Below, in pieces: positions 63,348 to 64,000 of a DNA stretch of 64,000 nt. The notes under the pieces are model-generated. The model worked only from the letters and a program-made list of their open reading frames with translations. It did no database searches and was not told the origin of the DNA. Source of the stretch: Circinella umbellata (lineage: Eukaryota > Mucoromycota > Mucoromycetes > Mucorales > Lichtheimiaceae); contig JAIWNF010000005.1 of the NCBI GenBank assembly GCA_025093555.1, positions 248,001-312,000 of the forward strand. The letters run 5' to 3'. Each line of letters opens with the position of its first letter. Within the stretch, counting starts at the first letter, position 1. Both the position numbers and the translations under genes were made by a program.

Positions 63348-64000
63348 AGATCTCATCTTTTTCTTCTTTTTTTTTCTTCATATTAATTAATTAATAATAA
63401 TAACAATAATAAAAGTTATAATATCTCTTTTATATACTTATAAGTTTAAATAAAATAGAGATTGGAATAAAGAGGAGAGGGGAAAGAGAAAGAAAACAAA
63501 TAGAAAGCGCCGCCATCATGAGTGTGTGTGTGTGAGTTTTTTCATGCATTTTGAATTTTCGCTGGCTTTATTCCGATTTGTTAATCATTATTTTGGTTGG
63601 AAAAAGAGACTATGATTAATAAAATGCAGCGTATACTAAATCAAATTCATCCCTATTATACATATTCCTATTGATTTTATGATTTTACGTATTACATATA
63701 TTATAGTCTTTAATTCAAACATGGACAATTACGTAATAAATCTAATGTAATTTTTCTTAAAGCATTAAGGATCGTAGCATATTAAATACACTACTATATA
63801 TTATATGCTGTATCAATTATGTTAACGTTTTATGATACTGTACTGTACATATCACAAAAAAAAATTAAGCCATGATTCAATTACTACACAACATTCTTCT
63901 AATAACATGTATGATTTTTACATATTCTGTTATTTGCTACGTACGTACTACTTAAAATGACAATGACCAACAAAATAATTATAAAAGTATGTATCCAATG
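63348..64000. other. intergenic, no gene seen
   Basis: 653 bp, AT-rich, including the EF-hand gene 3' UTR and TACGTACGTA at 63937-63946. No further gene start is visible before the window ends. Confidence 0.6.

Overview
The window reads as nuclear DNA of an early-diverging filamentous fungus, most likely Mucoromycota (Mucorales-like). The evidence is AT-rich, homopolymer-rich intergenic DNA, short GT-AG introns (mostly 50-200 bp) in nearly every gene, a Zn2Cys6 regulator, a Bgl2-type GH17 glucanase, a xylose-reductase-type aldo/keto reductase, and a protein of the U11/U12 minor spliceosome, which most yeasts and moulds have lost. No species is claimed. I built twenty protein-coding models by joining exons at splice sites that keep the frame and match the family. 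One of them is a transposase.

Layout. 1-2932 holds no gene. 2933-6698: a secreted RlpA/expansin-like protein (-) and a C/K/T-type cyclin (+). 6699-11368 is empty, then an unrecognised coiled-coil protein with a hydrophobic C-terminus (+). 14451-17529: translin and a CacyBP/SIP-like protein, in tandem (-). 20977-25612: NAT9-type acetyltransferase (-) divergent from an RNPC3-like minor-spliceosome protein (+), then GH17 (-). 27286-30731: a membrane-anchored adhesin-like protein (-) divergent from an FSH serine hydrolase (+). 33038-40045: a polyQ Zn2Cys6 factor, an acidic protein with a novel internal repeat, and a Pro/Gln-rich protein. 40046-45595 is gene-poor and carries an 840-bp nearly G-free tract running into a 29-bp minisatellite. 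45596-47005: Old Yellow Enzyme. 48183-52134: a complete Mutator-like element. 52794-61845: five crowded minus-strand genes (RPS2, a divergent CDK, UTP5/WDR43, xylose reductase and their short spacers). 62609-63347: an EF-hand protein.

How the genes relate. There is no biosynthetic cluster. Themes recur: RNA and ribosome biology (RPS2, UTP5/WDR43, RNPC3-like, translin), CDK/cyclin control (two genes 50 kb apart, not evidently partners), and cell wall or surface (GH17, the DPBB protein, the adhesin-like protein).

The least ordinary items are the MULE, with 98/99-bp terminal repeats that each contain a perfect hairpin and an 892-residue open transposase; the G-free tract plus minisatellite; the DT-PY repeat protein; the CDK with altered PSTAIRE, DFG and APE motifs; and repeated TACGTACGTA palindromes.
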